Position numbers and translations under genes: made by a program. Shown here in pieces: positions 1 through 11,473 of a stretch of 64,000 nt of DNA (the stretch's first letter is position 1; every line of letters begins with the position of its first letter). The stretch covers positions 193,501-257,500 of the forward strand of contig JAUCBN010000007.1 in the NCBI GenBank assembly GCA_035048815.1, written 5' to 3'. Source of the DNA: Abelmoschus esculentus (lineage: Eukaryota; Streptophyta; Magnoliopsida; Malvales; Malvaceae). The notes under the pieces were generated by a model that was given only the letters and a program-made list of their open reading frames with translations, was not told where the DNA came from and did not search any database.

Positions 1-152
1 AAATCAGAAGCAATTACATTTATGGCTTGTCCCCTCAGTTATTTACAGTTTTATGCCATGTACACATGAACAGAGCGGAACAAGGAAGTCAGCCTAAAAA
101 GGAATGCTTTCTTTGTCAATCTCACTTACAGGTGTCGGTTCCGATATACATT

Positions 153-2340
153 TCACTGCCTCTTGGATAACATCTTCCTCATTCCCTTGATGATTCTTCC
201 GAACCACGTTAGATTCATAACCGATAGAAACAATGGCACGATGAATATCAACAATTGTCCGTACGTGCTAGACTGCTGAACCTGGGTTTGTGCAGAAAAT
301 TGTGGTCGGTGTTAGTAGAGGTGACAAACGGTTCATTCGGTCCGAATTCGGGTTATAATTGATTTAAATTTGGTTTAGGTTTGATTTAAATTTTTTGTTT
401 TAGTTCGGGTTTGATTCAAATTTTCAGTTTTAGTTCAGGTCTATCTTGATTTTAGTTTGGGTATCGAGTTGAATTGGTTGAGATTCAGTTTGATTATTTT
501 GGGTTGATTGATCTTAAATCGGGTGAATATAAAGTTAGCAAGAGATCAATCAGTTTCAGTTGTGTTTTAAGATTGACTTATTTTATACCCTATATATCGC
601 TTTATATAGTATGTATATTTGGGTTTTGGTAAATTTTGCAACAATTCTCATCTTATCTATCTTTATTTATTTTAATATATTTTCTTTATTTTGGATTGTC
701 TTAGATTCGGGTCAAAATGGTTTCATTCAGTTCAACTGAAAACCGATTGAGTCTATTTTCGATTTAACTCGAATTCGAATCGGTTCAATTCTATTCAGAA
801 TTTTAATCAAAATCAAATCATCACATTTAAGTTAATTTCAGATCATTCGAGTAAATCAGTTTAGTTTTCAAATTTCGGAGCAAGTTGCCAGGATGTTAGT
901 ATATAACTAAACTAATTGTTCTTTCTTTTTGATTCTCGGAAATCATAACCCGCGATAGGTGAAACCAGATAAAGGAATTCTTTTACCTGATCATAGTGCA
1001 AGTAGATTTGGTAAAACAGATACACAAACAGGAGTATTCTCGCAACCTGCCCAAAACATCAGAGTTCATCAAAACCAGCAGCAAGATAAAGTTGTGGAAA
1101 GACATGAATGAAAGCATTATACGAAACCAATGGTTTCAAAGTGCCGAAGGTTGTCTCCGTCTAGTGGCGAGAGGCTTGTGAGGCATGACATATGAGCTTA
1201 GGCTCAAACTCGCAACCGAGCTCCGAAATTATGAGGAGAAAAAGGGGTCTGAAAGCAATAAACTGATTTCACTCACCAGCCAAGCTACAAACATTACAAC
1301 TCCATTAATCAAGTATGCTTTGGATGTCTTCATTCCAGCAGTGTCGAGATACCTATACAAGCCCGGAAATCCTTCACATGTAAAATCAAATTGCATTTTC
1401 CGAATAACGGGGAATAGAGTAATATAAAGATAAGTTTTACCATCTCAGGTTGATCCCCGGGGTTGTAGTTTCAGAGATGAGTACTATGAACGTGTACAGC
1501 TGACCCTCCCCTGTCAACATAGAGTATGCTACGGCTGCTAATGACAGAAGATGGTGAAGGACCTGAGATAACAAGATTTTAAGGTTATCACCATAAGATC
1601 GACCACCACTCATCAACTAGGCTTCTATAGGAATTAGGAAACAGAGAAAGTAGGGAACAATAAGGATCCTTACATACTCCACTCCACCCAGAAAAGGGTA
1701 AAACCAAATGATCATCCCAAGGTCAGCAAGAAAGTAACCAACAGATACCTGTCAAAAAATGAAAAGTTCCAGCAAAACCAACTTGCAGAAATATTATGAA
1801 AATAATAAAAAAAATAGAAGACAAAGCAGATCAACAAGCATAAAAGATTAAAAGAAAAAGGTATGCTCACCCCCAAGGTGAATGTAGACAGTGCAGAACT
1901 TTGGAATGTAACCATGTCAGCATATTGGTGGTCAGAATAGAGTTCTGACCAAAACACAAAGTATAAGGACATAATTGCTATGAAAATGGCATGAAAGGTT
2001 GATATCGATCTGCATTAAGCATCGAGACATTAATTCGGTACCGAGAACAGTAAAGTGTAAGAACATATTCAGGTTAACAAGAGACATAACACACCGGTTG
2101 CACCACTCAATCTGCTTGATTTTTGAAAGACTGGGATAGCTCTTAAAGTAAACATTGCTAAACAATTGTGTAAGATCATAGACCTGGAAAAGAGTAAAAG
2201 TCAAAATTTTATAGGAAAGAGAAGGAATGATAATGAATGAAATAAAAAAGAAATGGCTTAAATAGAAGAGATGAGAGAAATATCAGTAAAAAATAAAAAG
2301 AAAGAAAAGCTCAATGAAAAAGAATCACCAGTAAAGGAAA

Positions 2341-2374
<34 letters not shown>

Positions 2375-2574
2375 TACACACACATAGCTTCATAATCAAG
2401 TAGATGCAAACCATCATTCTAATTCAACTGAATTGTATTCAAATTGATTAAGAAACGTACCATGATGCAAGCACAAATCCCACAAATAACCGATGCATAT
2501 GGGATGATGGAATCAGATAGTAAATATTCCTTCAGGAGCAGCTCAACCTGATTCTGGTATGATTTTATCTCCAT
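153..2574 (-). CDS. TLC-domain membrane protein (TMEM56 / At4g19645-like), 8 coding exons, complete
   Basis: Coding exons on the minus strand: 2574-2461, 2183-2095, 2009-1871, 1748-1674, 1562-1441, 1352-1277, 1046-987 and 281-153. They total 804 bp, or 267 residues plus a TGA stop. The start MEIKSYQNQ is where the plant family normally begins. Family landmarks follow in order: ICGICACIMVYDLTQL (exons 1-2), STFHAIF and LYFVFWSELYSD (exon 3), GYFLADLGMI (exon 4), VLHHLLSLAAVAYS with the HH pair (exon 5), and LRWYLDTAGM across exons 5-6. The TLC (TRAM-LAG1-CLN8) domain is a multi-span membrane domain. Other members act in lipid or ceramide metabolism, or in lipid sensing at the ER or plasma membrane, but the substrate of this branch is not settled. 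The last intron (986-282) is much larger than the others and is filled with degenerate repeat. The identity is firm; biochemical function is not shown. Confidence 0.9.
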
Positions 2575-3714
2575 AGATTCCTTTTCAGAAGCTGATATCA
2601 AAGCAAATTCCTCTTCAATTATGTATTCTTCTCCTTCTTCCTGATGAATAAGATCTAATACAATATTAAGAAAATAATAATATCACAAAAGAAATAAAAA
2701 GAAAATGTAGAAACTATGTACTCGAAAGCGAGTTCGGGTTCGGAAACTAATTTACAATGGAGCAACTTGAGGACTGCATTGCAGTAAACCTATCTTGAGT
2801 GCATGCAAGGAGATTTTGCAACACGGAATTACTTCAAAGTTCAGGACAAATTAAATAACCCAATACATCAAATTCATGTAACATAGACGAATTATCCATA
2901 TCCATTAAGAATGCATGATTCATCCACACCAATGGTCGTTTAAGAATGAAAAAAGCAGAGCAAAAGAAACAAGGTTTCTCATAAATCTTTTTGCAGCCAT
3001 AAGAAACAAGTACTCCACTAAGCATCACAAAACTAAAGAAATTTTAATTTGTTCTACATGTAGACACAAGATCAGGATGATGGAGGAGAACAGGCGGTTC
3101 GCACGGTAGTAATGAGGGTCGAAGATGGAGGAGGAGAGGGCCGGCAGAGCCAGCCAGCAGTCAAACTTAGTCAAGACGCCTTCTCCATACTAAAACTCTA
3201 CCAAAGCACCTTCTAAACCGCTGAACCTCCATCATCGGGTTTTTCCTCTCAGCACCACCGTGCCAACCGCCATTCGGCTCCATCACCATTCAACTCCATC
3301 AATCTACTGCATCAAATAATCATTTAAGCTACTTGAAAAGGTAAACAAACAAAATTACCCTTACTTAAGGCAACTGATTCAAATTTCAATCACTCTACAA
3401 GGATAAAGGAAAAAAGAAAGAAAGAAACGTATTCAACATAAACATCAGTGCAGAGAAAGCAATTATAACATTAGATTAACACTTAAAAACAAGATGCAGA
3501 CAATTAGTTTTCAACAATGTAACAATCAAAATTCAGAAAGACAAAGTAAAAAAAAAAAGGAGGGAACTACCTGATTCAAAGTATCAAAACACAACAAATC
3601 AACGGAAACAGCGGGAAATCTAGGTATTTGGTTACTGGGGAAAGAGTACAAATAGTAGCTACTAGATTCCTTGCATAAACCAAAAATGTAATTCACATAA
3701 TTCGTTTTTGACAT
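2575..3714 (-). other. 5' leader of the TLC gene, with a leader intron and an open in-frame upstream extension
   Basis: A leader exon runs from 2640 to 2575, with acceptor CAG at 2643-2641. An upstream exon ends at 3571, just before a GTAGTT donor. Reading back from the family start, the frame stays open through 22 codons of the 2640-2575 exon. It then continues across the predicted splice into a frame that starts at an ATG at 3714 (48 codons). This is either a true N-terminal extension or a chance open leader. The rest of the interval is the leader intron. Confidence 0.45.
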
Positions 3715-4465
3715 TTAGTGGCAATGATTTTCGTGCAGATAAAGAGAAACAATTTTTGTTTCTTGAAGATAAGGTCAGGGATCGGGTTCTAAAAACCGGC
3801 TATACTAATTTTTTTATTTATAAAAATTATAAAAAAATGATATTAACTTTTTGATATATTAAAGTTCTTAAAATTTTATATAAAAAAATCAGTTTCTACT
3901 AAAATCTTTATATTTTTTTATAAAAAATTTATTATATATTAGAAAATTATTAAAATTATTATAATTTTTATAAGAAAAATGTTAAAACTATTCGAGATCT
4001 GTTTCCACGTTCAGCTCTGAATATTTTTAATTTTAACGATTAAATAACTAATTAAAAGTTGAATTTCGTGATATTTCGTATAATTTACCTTATATTTTAA
4101 ACTTGAGTTAAATATAAGGACCAAAATTATAATTTCGACCTTTCTCTACTGTGACGGTAGGAAAAATTTGACATGAATTTCTTACTTAAAAATAATTTGT
4201 CGTTACAAAAATAACCCCAACAATGGCAGAGTCCACTCCAGTAGTATGTTTTTTTCTTCTTAATTTACATTACATACCCTCGTATTTCCTTTCCTTTTCA
4301 ATAACGTAAGCAGGACTATACAAATGTTTCATTATGACCGTAAGAGCAAGAATATGCTCAACAACTTCACATAATAATAACAAATCAGCTCTAAGCTACT
4401 GTGTTACTAAAAAACAATGATGTAAAGAACAAAGAATCGAGATCGATGCTCATTGATATTCCCTA
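3715..4465. other. AT-rich spacer between the TLC and NIPA genes
   Basis: It holds the upstream region of the TLC gene and the 3' flank of the NIPA gene. It is dominated by A/T runs. No coding exon, RNA gene or clear repeat was seen. Confidence 0.6.
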
Positions 4466-7400
4466 TCAGGGACTTTGAGGGACTACACCGTCTCCGTTTA
4501 ATATCTGTACGCTTTCTTCATCCACTGCAACCCTACTCCAACTTGAGTTTCTCATGGAGAACATCCTACTCCGATCGAAACCGATTCCCCTAAAGCCAGT
4601 TATCTTTGATGACATCATAGGCATTACAAGAACCGCAGATGCATTGATGGAATCATCCCCGAAGCCTAGTGATAACGCACATGTTGTCTGCAAACAGATT
4701 TACCGATATCAGTGTGTACCCTGAATTAGAGCGTGATAATGATTTAGCTAAATTATAATTCTCCGAATCCAATTTGCAATACCTTTGCCTTGGCAAGTGT
4801 ATCTGTGACCTTCATCATCAATCTTTGCGTAAATGATTTCATCTCTTTATTATCAGCATCTTCGGGTGCCAAGATGAACCTACGAGGAAAAAAATGAGAA
4901 CAGGCAGTCGGCTATTGTTACACAATTATGCAAGTACTTATAATTTCAATGATGGTAAAGGAATAACTATTATGCGTGTCCGACATTTCATTCGCTCTCA
5001 TTTATTACAAATTTACAAACCACGAAAGACTAGAGTTATGAACACCAAGAAATCTGTCTTTTACCTGTCTGTTTCAGTGCTTGAAGACATAACAGAATTC
5101 AGATGTGAATTATCCTTTACTTCACCACCTAAGAAAGGAAGAAATGGAAGTCGGAATTAGCTCACACCTTTAAAATCTCAATACAGAGAATTACGTTAAA
5201 GTCTGCAATCTATGTACCTCCTGGCTCATCAGGTGCCAATAAAGAAATACCTACGAACACAGATATCATTCCGAGTATGAACATAGTTGTTCTCAGTCCA
5301 TCAAACACCTGTTTTCATTAAAAAAAAAGAGAAGAAGGAAACACTGTTTGAGGTCATCTAACTCCATTATCCAGAAGGTAGGGGGTAGAGTAGAGTTGAA
5401 GAATACTGGCTTGTTCAGACTAACAGCATGATTAGCCTTAACAGCTTTGCTACATGAAAAAAAGGAAAAGGCTCTCAATTTTCACTTTAGTTCTTTTTAT
5501 TGAATGACAAGTACTTATTTGAAAGCAAATATTACATAAGGTTGTTCAGTAAACAATAGGTGTAAAAAGCAACTGTAGTAAAAATAAGTAAATGAGTCCA
5601 GCAAAATGATGTTACATAATATACATTTTGTGTGCACGTGCGTCGTGTGTAAGAGAGAGAGAGAGAACCTGGTATTCCTGGAAATATATAAATCCTGTAC
5701 AAATGGAGAAGAAAGTCCAAGCAATTTGAAACATGGGAACAATAAGGATTGCATCAAAGAGTGACAATCCTTCATTTAGCCTTGCCATCTGCAGTAAGAA
5801 GGCTTGGTTTAAGTCTCCTAAAATCACTCTTTACGGAAAAGGCATAAAATATAAATTCTGCCATGATTCTTACCCAAAATCCAGCTGTACTCAGAAATAA
5901 AAGTATCATGGAGTATGTAAACCAGCTGTGAAACTGATACCCATCGGACATTGTCAACCTTAGAAGGTTAGAGCTGGATAATATGAAATTCAGGTTTAAT
6001 CACAATGCAAATTCTACTTGAAAGATAAATGACGTCCAAAACAGCTAACTTACAGAGATTTTGCAAACAACACTGAGCATGATCCTATAGCTCCTGAAAC
6101 TACAGCATATGAAAAAGGAAGCAGCATGTTCCAATACGGTCTAAGCTCGTGTCCAGAGAAAGCGAGGAGAATTTCCCCTCTCCTGAATGTTTGCATATTA
6201 AGGCATATCAAACAGTTAAAGATGTCTAGAATGAAAACATTAGCACTACTAAAACAACTGATTCCCAAATCTCACCTGTAGATATAGTGATGAAACGCAA
6301 CAACTAAGATCAAAACCATACAGTAAAAAAGGAATGTTATATTGCTGTATTTTTCTGCCAACTGTTCTGGTGTATAAACTGAAAAGGAAACAGAAAACAC
6401 AAATGCATTTTGTTTTAGAACCAGTGAAACCAAAGATTAGTCTCCATGCTTGCATGTGGACAAGTCTCTCTATCTCCATCTCATTGCTTAGAAATGAATA
6501 ATATATATATATAAGAGAGAGAGAGAGATCCAACACATTTATATCCATTTATTGTTGTATGTCTTCCATTTACCCTTCTCATCAACTGGCTGATGGTCAG
6601 GAACAAACGGATGCAACCAGGATGCAAAAGCTAATACAATCATGTCTAAAAAAATAGTGAGATCGGATACCAGGAGACTGATGGTTGCCGAAGGCGACAA
6701 GGAAAAAATTTCCAAGAACTATAAATGCAGTGGCTGCTAGCACCCTGGAAGTAATGGCAATGCCAACGAGACAAGAGTTAGAGACAACATTCCAGAAAAT
6801 ACAATTGATTCATTTCTAGTTGTCAAACTTTAGCTCTTGCTTCAGGCTAAAACATACTTTACAGTAACCATTTTGTTCAGCACGAAGTAAGCAAATGCAA
6901 TGTTGGATACAAACTGAACAGATCCCAAGGCTGCAAGAAGTGACTGCAGAGGAAGAAATAAGAAAAATGTGAGAAAGAAAATGAAATATGCAGAGTTACA
7001 ACAACACAAAGCCTTGTACAATGGTGATAAGAAGAAGAAGAAAAAAGAGCAAACTGGCGGTTCATTCATTTGACCAAAGACTAAAGCCACTTTCGATAAT
7101 GCAAGATTGTGTTAATTAATTAATCCAGATTCTTTCATTTCCTTCACGAGTTCGTTCAGCTATTGGATTCTAGAATTATTCCTCAAATGATAGATAGTAG
7201 CTGCCTTAGCCATTAGATTCCATATATCTAATTCTACCCCCCACAAACAAATGACCATGTTATTTTGCAGTGTCCCAAACCAACAATTATTCATAAAAAA
7301 TAAGTAAACAATTAATAATTGCCAAGTTCTCTAAAGTTACTTACTGCATTCTTAATCTTAGGTCTTCCTTATGAAGGAAAATTAATATGGATTTTTATTT

Positions 7401-8240
7401 CAAATTGAGCCCATTCAGATCAGAAGGCTGAATACTAACCTGAGCAGCATAACCAAAGGAAATGAAGTTTAGACAATTTCCAAGAATGAAAATTAGAATA
7501 CCTGCAAATGGAGAATTACATTTTACCATTAGTTCACTCCACATATGGAATAAATAGACACCCATTTATTAAAATTAGTACCAACTCTCCATGTTTGGAA
7601 GTATATGATAGGTTTCAACGGAACTTTTCCGGCCATTCCTTCCCCATCCATTGAGGAATATCTTTCTCTCTGTGAATTTAAGTAGACCCGATTAGACAAG
7701 CAAAACAGCATTAAAATTGAAAACCAAAACCGTCACACAATACTAGGAATGGGAAAATTACTAATAATGAGGTATGGAAACGAAAGGACACTTCTTTCCA
7801 AATTTGATGATGTTCACCATATGCTAGGAAAAACAAGAAGAAACATATTCACTTTGGATATAAAGACTGACTTATCCAGCAGATCAATGGGCTTCGGATA
7901 TAATCTAAAAATGAAAGCAGGATTTTTGACAATGCTCAAACCTATTAGTAACACCAAAAGCCCGAGTACACGTGTTTTTATGCATGTTTTCTAGCGTTGT
8001 TAAACGCTAATGCAGCAACATAATCAAGCCTAGAAGTACATGATTGATTTTATGACTTGGCAAAAACCCTTAATATAATCTACAAAGTAATTGATCCAAA
8101 TGAGTTGGGGAAACTGAAAAGAAACGAAAATCTAGCAAATTCAATACCTCATTATGACCTAATTTAAGAAGATTTGTCCCAAAGTTTATGGAAATACTGC
8201 CAAAGAGATTGATGAATGCTCCAATGACCCAATCTCCCAT
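4466..8240 (-). CDS. Probable magnesium transporter, NIPA8-type (DUF803), 13 coding exons
   Basis: Coding exons: 8240-8148, 7669-7582, 7501-7440, 6943-6858, 6744-6671, 6378-6276, 6182-6054, 5973-5874, 5788-5669, 5308-5218, 5128-5065, 4879-4783 and 4687-4466. They total 1236 bp, 411 residues plus stop. The protein opens MGDWVIGAFINLFGS, and family blocks follow: KVPLKPIIYFQTWRVG, ALGSVQFVSNIAFAYFVLNK, MLLPFSYAVVSGAIGS, GYQFHSWFTYSMILLFLSTAGFW (given here as landmarks in pieces), ARLNEGLSLFDAILIVPMFQ and SSKITGFRG near the C-terminus. NIPA proteins resemble drug/metabolite transporters, have about nine membrane spans, and in animals carry Mg2+. The plant role is inferred from the family. Several exons are below 100 bp and splice phases vary, yet the frame holds throughout. 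NIPA9 is the nearest alternative. The promoter side abuts a fold-back element. Confidence 0.92.
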
Positions 8241-8680
8241 GGTTTAGAAACTTTAATCCCCTTTAAGGAAAACTGAAGGAAAAAAAAGGCAGCAAAGAAC
8301 TTTAGCAGAGCTACAGTTGATGTCGACAACAAATGCAGCATCATTCGTTCAAGTCATACGAAAAAGAAGAAGAAGAAGAAGAAATCATGCACTAGCATGT
8401 GCGTAGATAAAGAGAAACGAAGCCGAGGATCAAGTCTATGAACACAAGATCGGATCTAATCGAAGTTCAAGCCGGTTCCCGAATCTACAAGCGACGGATT
8501 CAATTCCGGCCGGCGATCATCTTGTTGTTGTTGATAAAACGTAACACACACAAAAAAAAAAAAAACTTTACCTAACAGAGAATGAGAAGCAGAGTTTGGG
8601 TATGAGCACTTTGCAATTGGAGTTGTTTTCGGAGAGGCAGCGGATCGAAGAAAGAAAAATAAAAAGGATTTGTGTTTATA
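8241..8680 (-). other. 5' leader of the NIPA gene with an intron
   Basis: A leader exon ends at 8572 before GTAAAG. The intron spans 8571-8273, with acceptor TTCAG at 8277-8273 after a T-run. The second leader exon, 8272-8241, joins the ATG. A (GAA)n tract lies inside the intron near 8362-8382. The transcription start was not located; I place the 5' boundary only approximately. Confidence 0.5.
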
Positions 8681-8935
8681 ATTTTGTCTGGAAATACAGG
8701 GGAGTCAATGTTTATGTGCCCAACCGGAAAAAAGAATATGAAAGGGTAACTATACCTGCGGGCAATTCTAACAAAAGCTCCTTAAAGAGAGCCTAAAAAA
8801 AGCCATGCGATAATGGCAATGGAAACCAGCCGTTAGCCGGTTTCAAAATAAACCCCCTTTTTTTTTTAAATAATTGTTATTCAATTTATTTTTATATATT
8901 CAAATAAAAAATATACGAATAAAAATATTTATATA

Positions 8936-9507
8936 ATAAATATTCAAATAAAAATATTCGTATAATAAATATTCGAACAAAAATATTCGAATAAAAATAC
9001 TCGAATAAAAATATCGAATAAAAATATTCGAATAAAAATATTCGTATAATAAATAAAAATATTCAAATAAAAAATATTTGAATAAAAATATTCGTATAAT
9101 AAATACTCGAATAAAAATATTCAAATAAAAATACTCGAATAAAAATATTCGTATAATAAATAAAAATATTCGAATAAAAAATATTCGAATAAAAATATTC
9201 GTATAATAAATACTCGAATAAAAATATTCAAATAAAAATACTCGAATAAAAATATTCGTATAATAAATAAAAATATTTGAATAAAAAATATTTGAATAAA
9301 AATATTCGAATAAAAATATTCGTATAATAAATACTCGAATAAAAATATTCGAATAAAAATACTCGAATAAAAATATTCGAATAAAAATATTCGAATAAAA
9401 ATACTCGAATAAAAATATTCGAATAAAAATATTCGTATAATAAATAAAAAAATTCGAATAAAAAAATTCAAATAAAAATATTCGAATAAAAAATATACGA
9501 ATAAATA
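8936..9507. repeat. AT-rich 14-bp array with higher-order structure
   Basis: The basic unit is close to ATTCGAATAAAAAT (14 bp), with variants ACTCG, ATTCA and ATTTG. A longer unit marked by TTCGTATAATAAATAAAA recurs at 9041, 9149, 9255 and 9432. The first three steps give a period near 107 bp. Long open frames rich in F, I, Y and E on the minus strand are a by-product of the repeat. Confidence 0.85.
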
Positions 9508-10195
9508 TTATACACAATTCCTTACAAAGTATACACAATGGCTTACAAAAACCGTAAGGAAAAAGGTATGTACACAATTCCTTACAACTTCTCACCATGA
9601 GCTAAAGGAGTCATCCAAAGGTAAGGTTTTGTGTACATACACAATTTACTACAATTTTCGTAAGCCGTTGTGTATACTTTGTAAGGATTTGTGTACAAAC
9701 ACAAATCCTTACCGTTTTCGTGTCATATTGTGTATTCTTGTAGGAAATTGTGTATATACACAAATCCTTACCCTTGGAAGCCTCCTTGAGCTCATGGTTT
9801 TGAAGTGGTAAGAATTTGTGTACATACCTTTTTTCTTACGGTTTTCGTAAGCCGTTGTGTATGCTTTGTAAGGAATTGTGTACAAACACAAATTCTTATC
9901 GTTTTCGTGCCATATTGTGTATATACACAAATCCTTACCCTTGGAAGCCTCCTTGAGCTCATGGTTTTGAAGTGGTAAGAATTTGTGTACATACCTTTTT
10001 TCTTACGGTTTTTGTAAGCCGTTGTGTATACTTTGTAAGTAATTGTGTACAAACACAAATCCTTACTGTTTTCGTACTATATTGTGTATTCTTGTAGAAA
10101 ATTGTGTACAAACACAAATTCTTACTATTTTTGTGCTAATTTATGTATGTACCGTTTTTCTTACAGTTTTTGTAAGAAATTGTGTATATAATATG
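9508..10195. repeat. 167-bp tandem repeat plus an inverted copy at its left edge
   Basis: Blocks built on AATTGTGTACAAACACAAAT, TTACGGTTTTCGTAAGCC and TTGGAAGCCTCCTTGAGC recur. The last block starts at 9774 and again at 9941, giving a period of 167 bp. Bases 9508-9588 are an inverted copy of the same unit. The short blocks are themselves near-palindromes, so the region should fold strongly. Confidence 0.8.
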
Positions 10196-10479
10196 ATCGG
10201 GTAAACCGGTTAAGGCTTTTTTTAGGCTTTTTTAGTTGGGCTCTCCCTAGAACTACCCCTATACCTACCACTAGCAAATTTTAAACTTTTTCATCAGAAA
10301 AAAATGCTTTCAATTAAAAAATATTATTTTATAAAAAATTTGATACACAAATTGAACGAACCAGTAAATATTTTATACACAAACGATAAAAATATTTCGC
10401 AAGCATTTTACTTTTATGGTTTACGTTTATAAGTTTAGAATTAAAAAAATTGTGATTAGAATTTGAATTTTTATGTTAC

Positions 10480-10665
10480 AGGTTAAAACTTAAATCCTTA
10501 ATTATATTTTATTAAAATCTAAACTTTAAATTTTAAACATTAAATTTTAATCATAAACTTTAAATTCTAATCACAATCTTTAAATTCTAAGCCTTTAAAT
10601 ATATATTTTAACTTTTAAACTTTAAATTCTAACATTAAATTCTAAAATTAAGGTGATTACGGAAA
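10480..10665. repeat. Degenerate TTTAAATTCTAA tandem repeat
   Basis: The motif TTTAAATTCTAA, or AAACTTTAAATT, recurs at irregular 15-25 bp spacing. It looks like an old, decayed low-complexity tract. A similar decayed tract, with AAACCCTAAA-like words, lies in the first MADS intron near 50250-50525. Confidence 0.6.
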
Positions 10666-10927
10666 CTTTTTGTTTACACCTTGTATTGAATATAAATCTA
10701 AATTTTAATAGAGTTAAGATTTAACAATTGATTAGTCTAATGAAATGAGATACTAAATACCTTAAGTCAAGAAGTTTATGATTTTTATCATTTTCACCCT
10801 CATCCTATTTTTAGGATAAATTTAGTCCTTAATCTATATCTTTTAAATAAATATTTCATTTTTTAACTAGCATGATGAGTAGATAGTTAAAAAATTAACG
10901 ATAGTGAAATATCATATATACAATAAT

Positions 10928-10932
10928 GATAT

Positions 10933-10973
<41 letters not shown>

Positions 10974-11034
10974 AGAATGAGACAAGATGTCATGTTATTT
11001 AAATATATTATCATATATATATATGATATGTTAA
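10928..11034. repeat. (TA)n microsatellite with palindromic edges
   Basis: A run of about twenty TA units ends near 10972 and is followed by a second short run at 11014-11024. ATATCAT precedes the first tract and ATGATAT follows the second, so the two tracts can pair with each other. Confidence 0.75.
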
Positions 11035-11087
11035 TATCGTTAAATTTTTAATGGTTTAGTCATTATATTAGTTAAAAAATTACGCGA

Positions 11088-11305
11088 GCTAATATGATCA
11101 AAGATTGATCAACACTTAACTCAATTAGGTTCGAAAAAATTCAAACTCAACTCAAATTCTAAAGAGTCGAACCGAGCTCAGAATTTTCAAACTCGTTTAG
11201 AATTACTTAAACTCAAACTCGACTCAAAATCTTAACGAGTCAAGCCGAGTTTAACACTACTCGAACTCACTCGAACTCGGCTCGTTTACGCCCGACTATT
11301 TACCT
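11088..11305. repeat. ACTCGAACTCGGCTCG-type transposon remnant
   Basis: Repeated CAAACTCAACTC, GAGTCGAACCGAGCTC and GAACTCGGCTCGTTTACG words occur. This style of sequence marks small non-autonomous elements dispersed in plant genomes. No ends or duplication were identified. Confidence 0.45.
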
Positions 11306-11473
11306 TGATCATACTTATCATAACATGATAAGGATTAATAAGGTCATTTTCTTTTTCTCAAAACCAAATGCCTTTATTAGGAAAAAAAATCAATCAATTA
11401 ACTATGCATGCACCTAAAGAAAGCAAAAACAAAAATTTACAGGGGGAATGTACAACATTCATGATTGGAAAAA

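Larger units (their letters stand above)
8745..10269. mobile_element. Fold-back-like element, about 1.5 kb, with long imperfect inverted ends
   Basis: The left end (8745-8850) and the reverse complement of the right end (10269-10202) share a series of matching blocks in the same order: GGTA..TATA, TTCTA, GAGAGCC, TAAAAAAAGCC, TTA.CCGGTTT. The interior has no protein-coding potential. It consists of a 14-bp AT array followed by 167-bp repeats. I saw no convincing target duplication just outside the ends, so the exact borders are uncertain. The element lies roughly 170 bp upstream of the NIPA leader exon. Confidence 0.6.

Noticed and set aside
7749..7994. Plus-strand frame of 81 codons in a NIPA intron
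   Set aside because: It is within an intron of a well-supported minus-strand gene and shows no family resemblance.
8900..9598. Minus-strand open frame of 232 codons rich in F, I, Y and E
   Set aside because: It is the translation of the 14-bp AT array and contains no family signal.
9709..10058. Overlapping frames with repeated TNSYHFKTMSSRRLPRVR-like peptides
   Set aside because: They follow the 167-bp DNA repeat and have no independent support.
10480..10665. TTTAAATTCTAA array considered as a telomere-like interstitial repeat
   Set aside because: The words do not match TTTAGGG, and the array is irregular.
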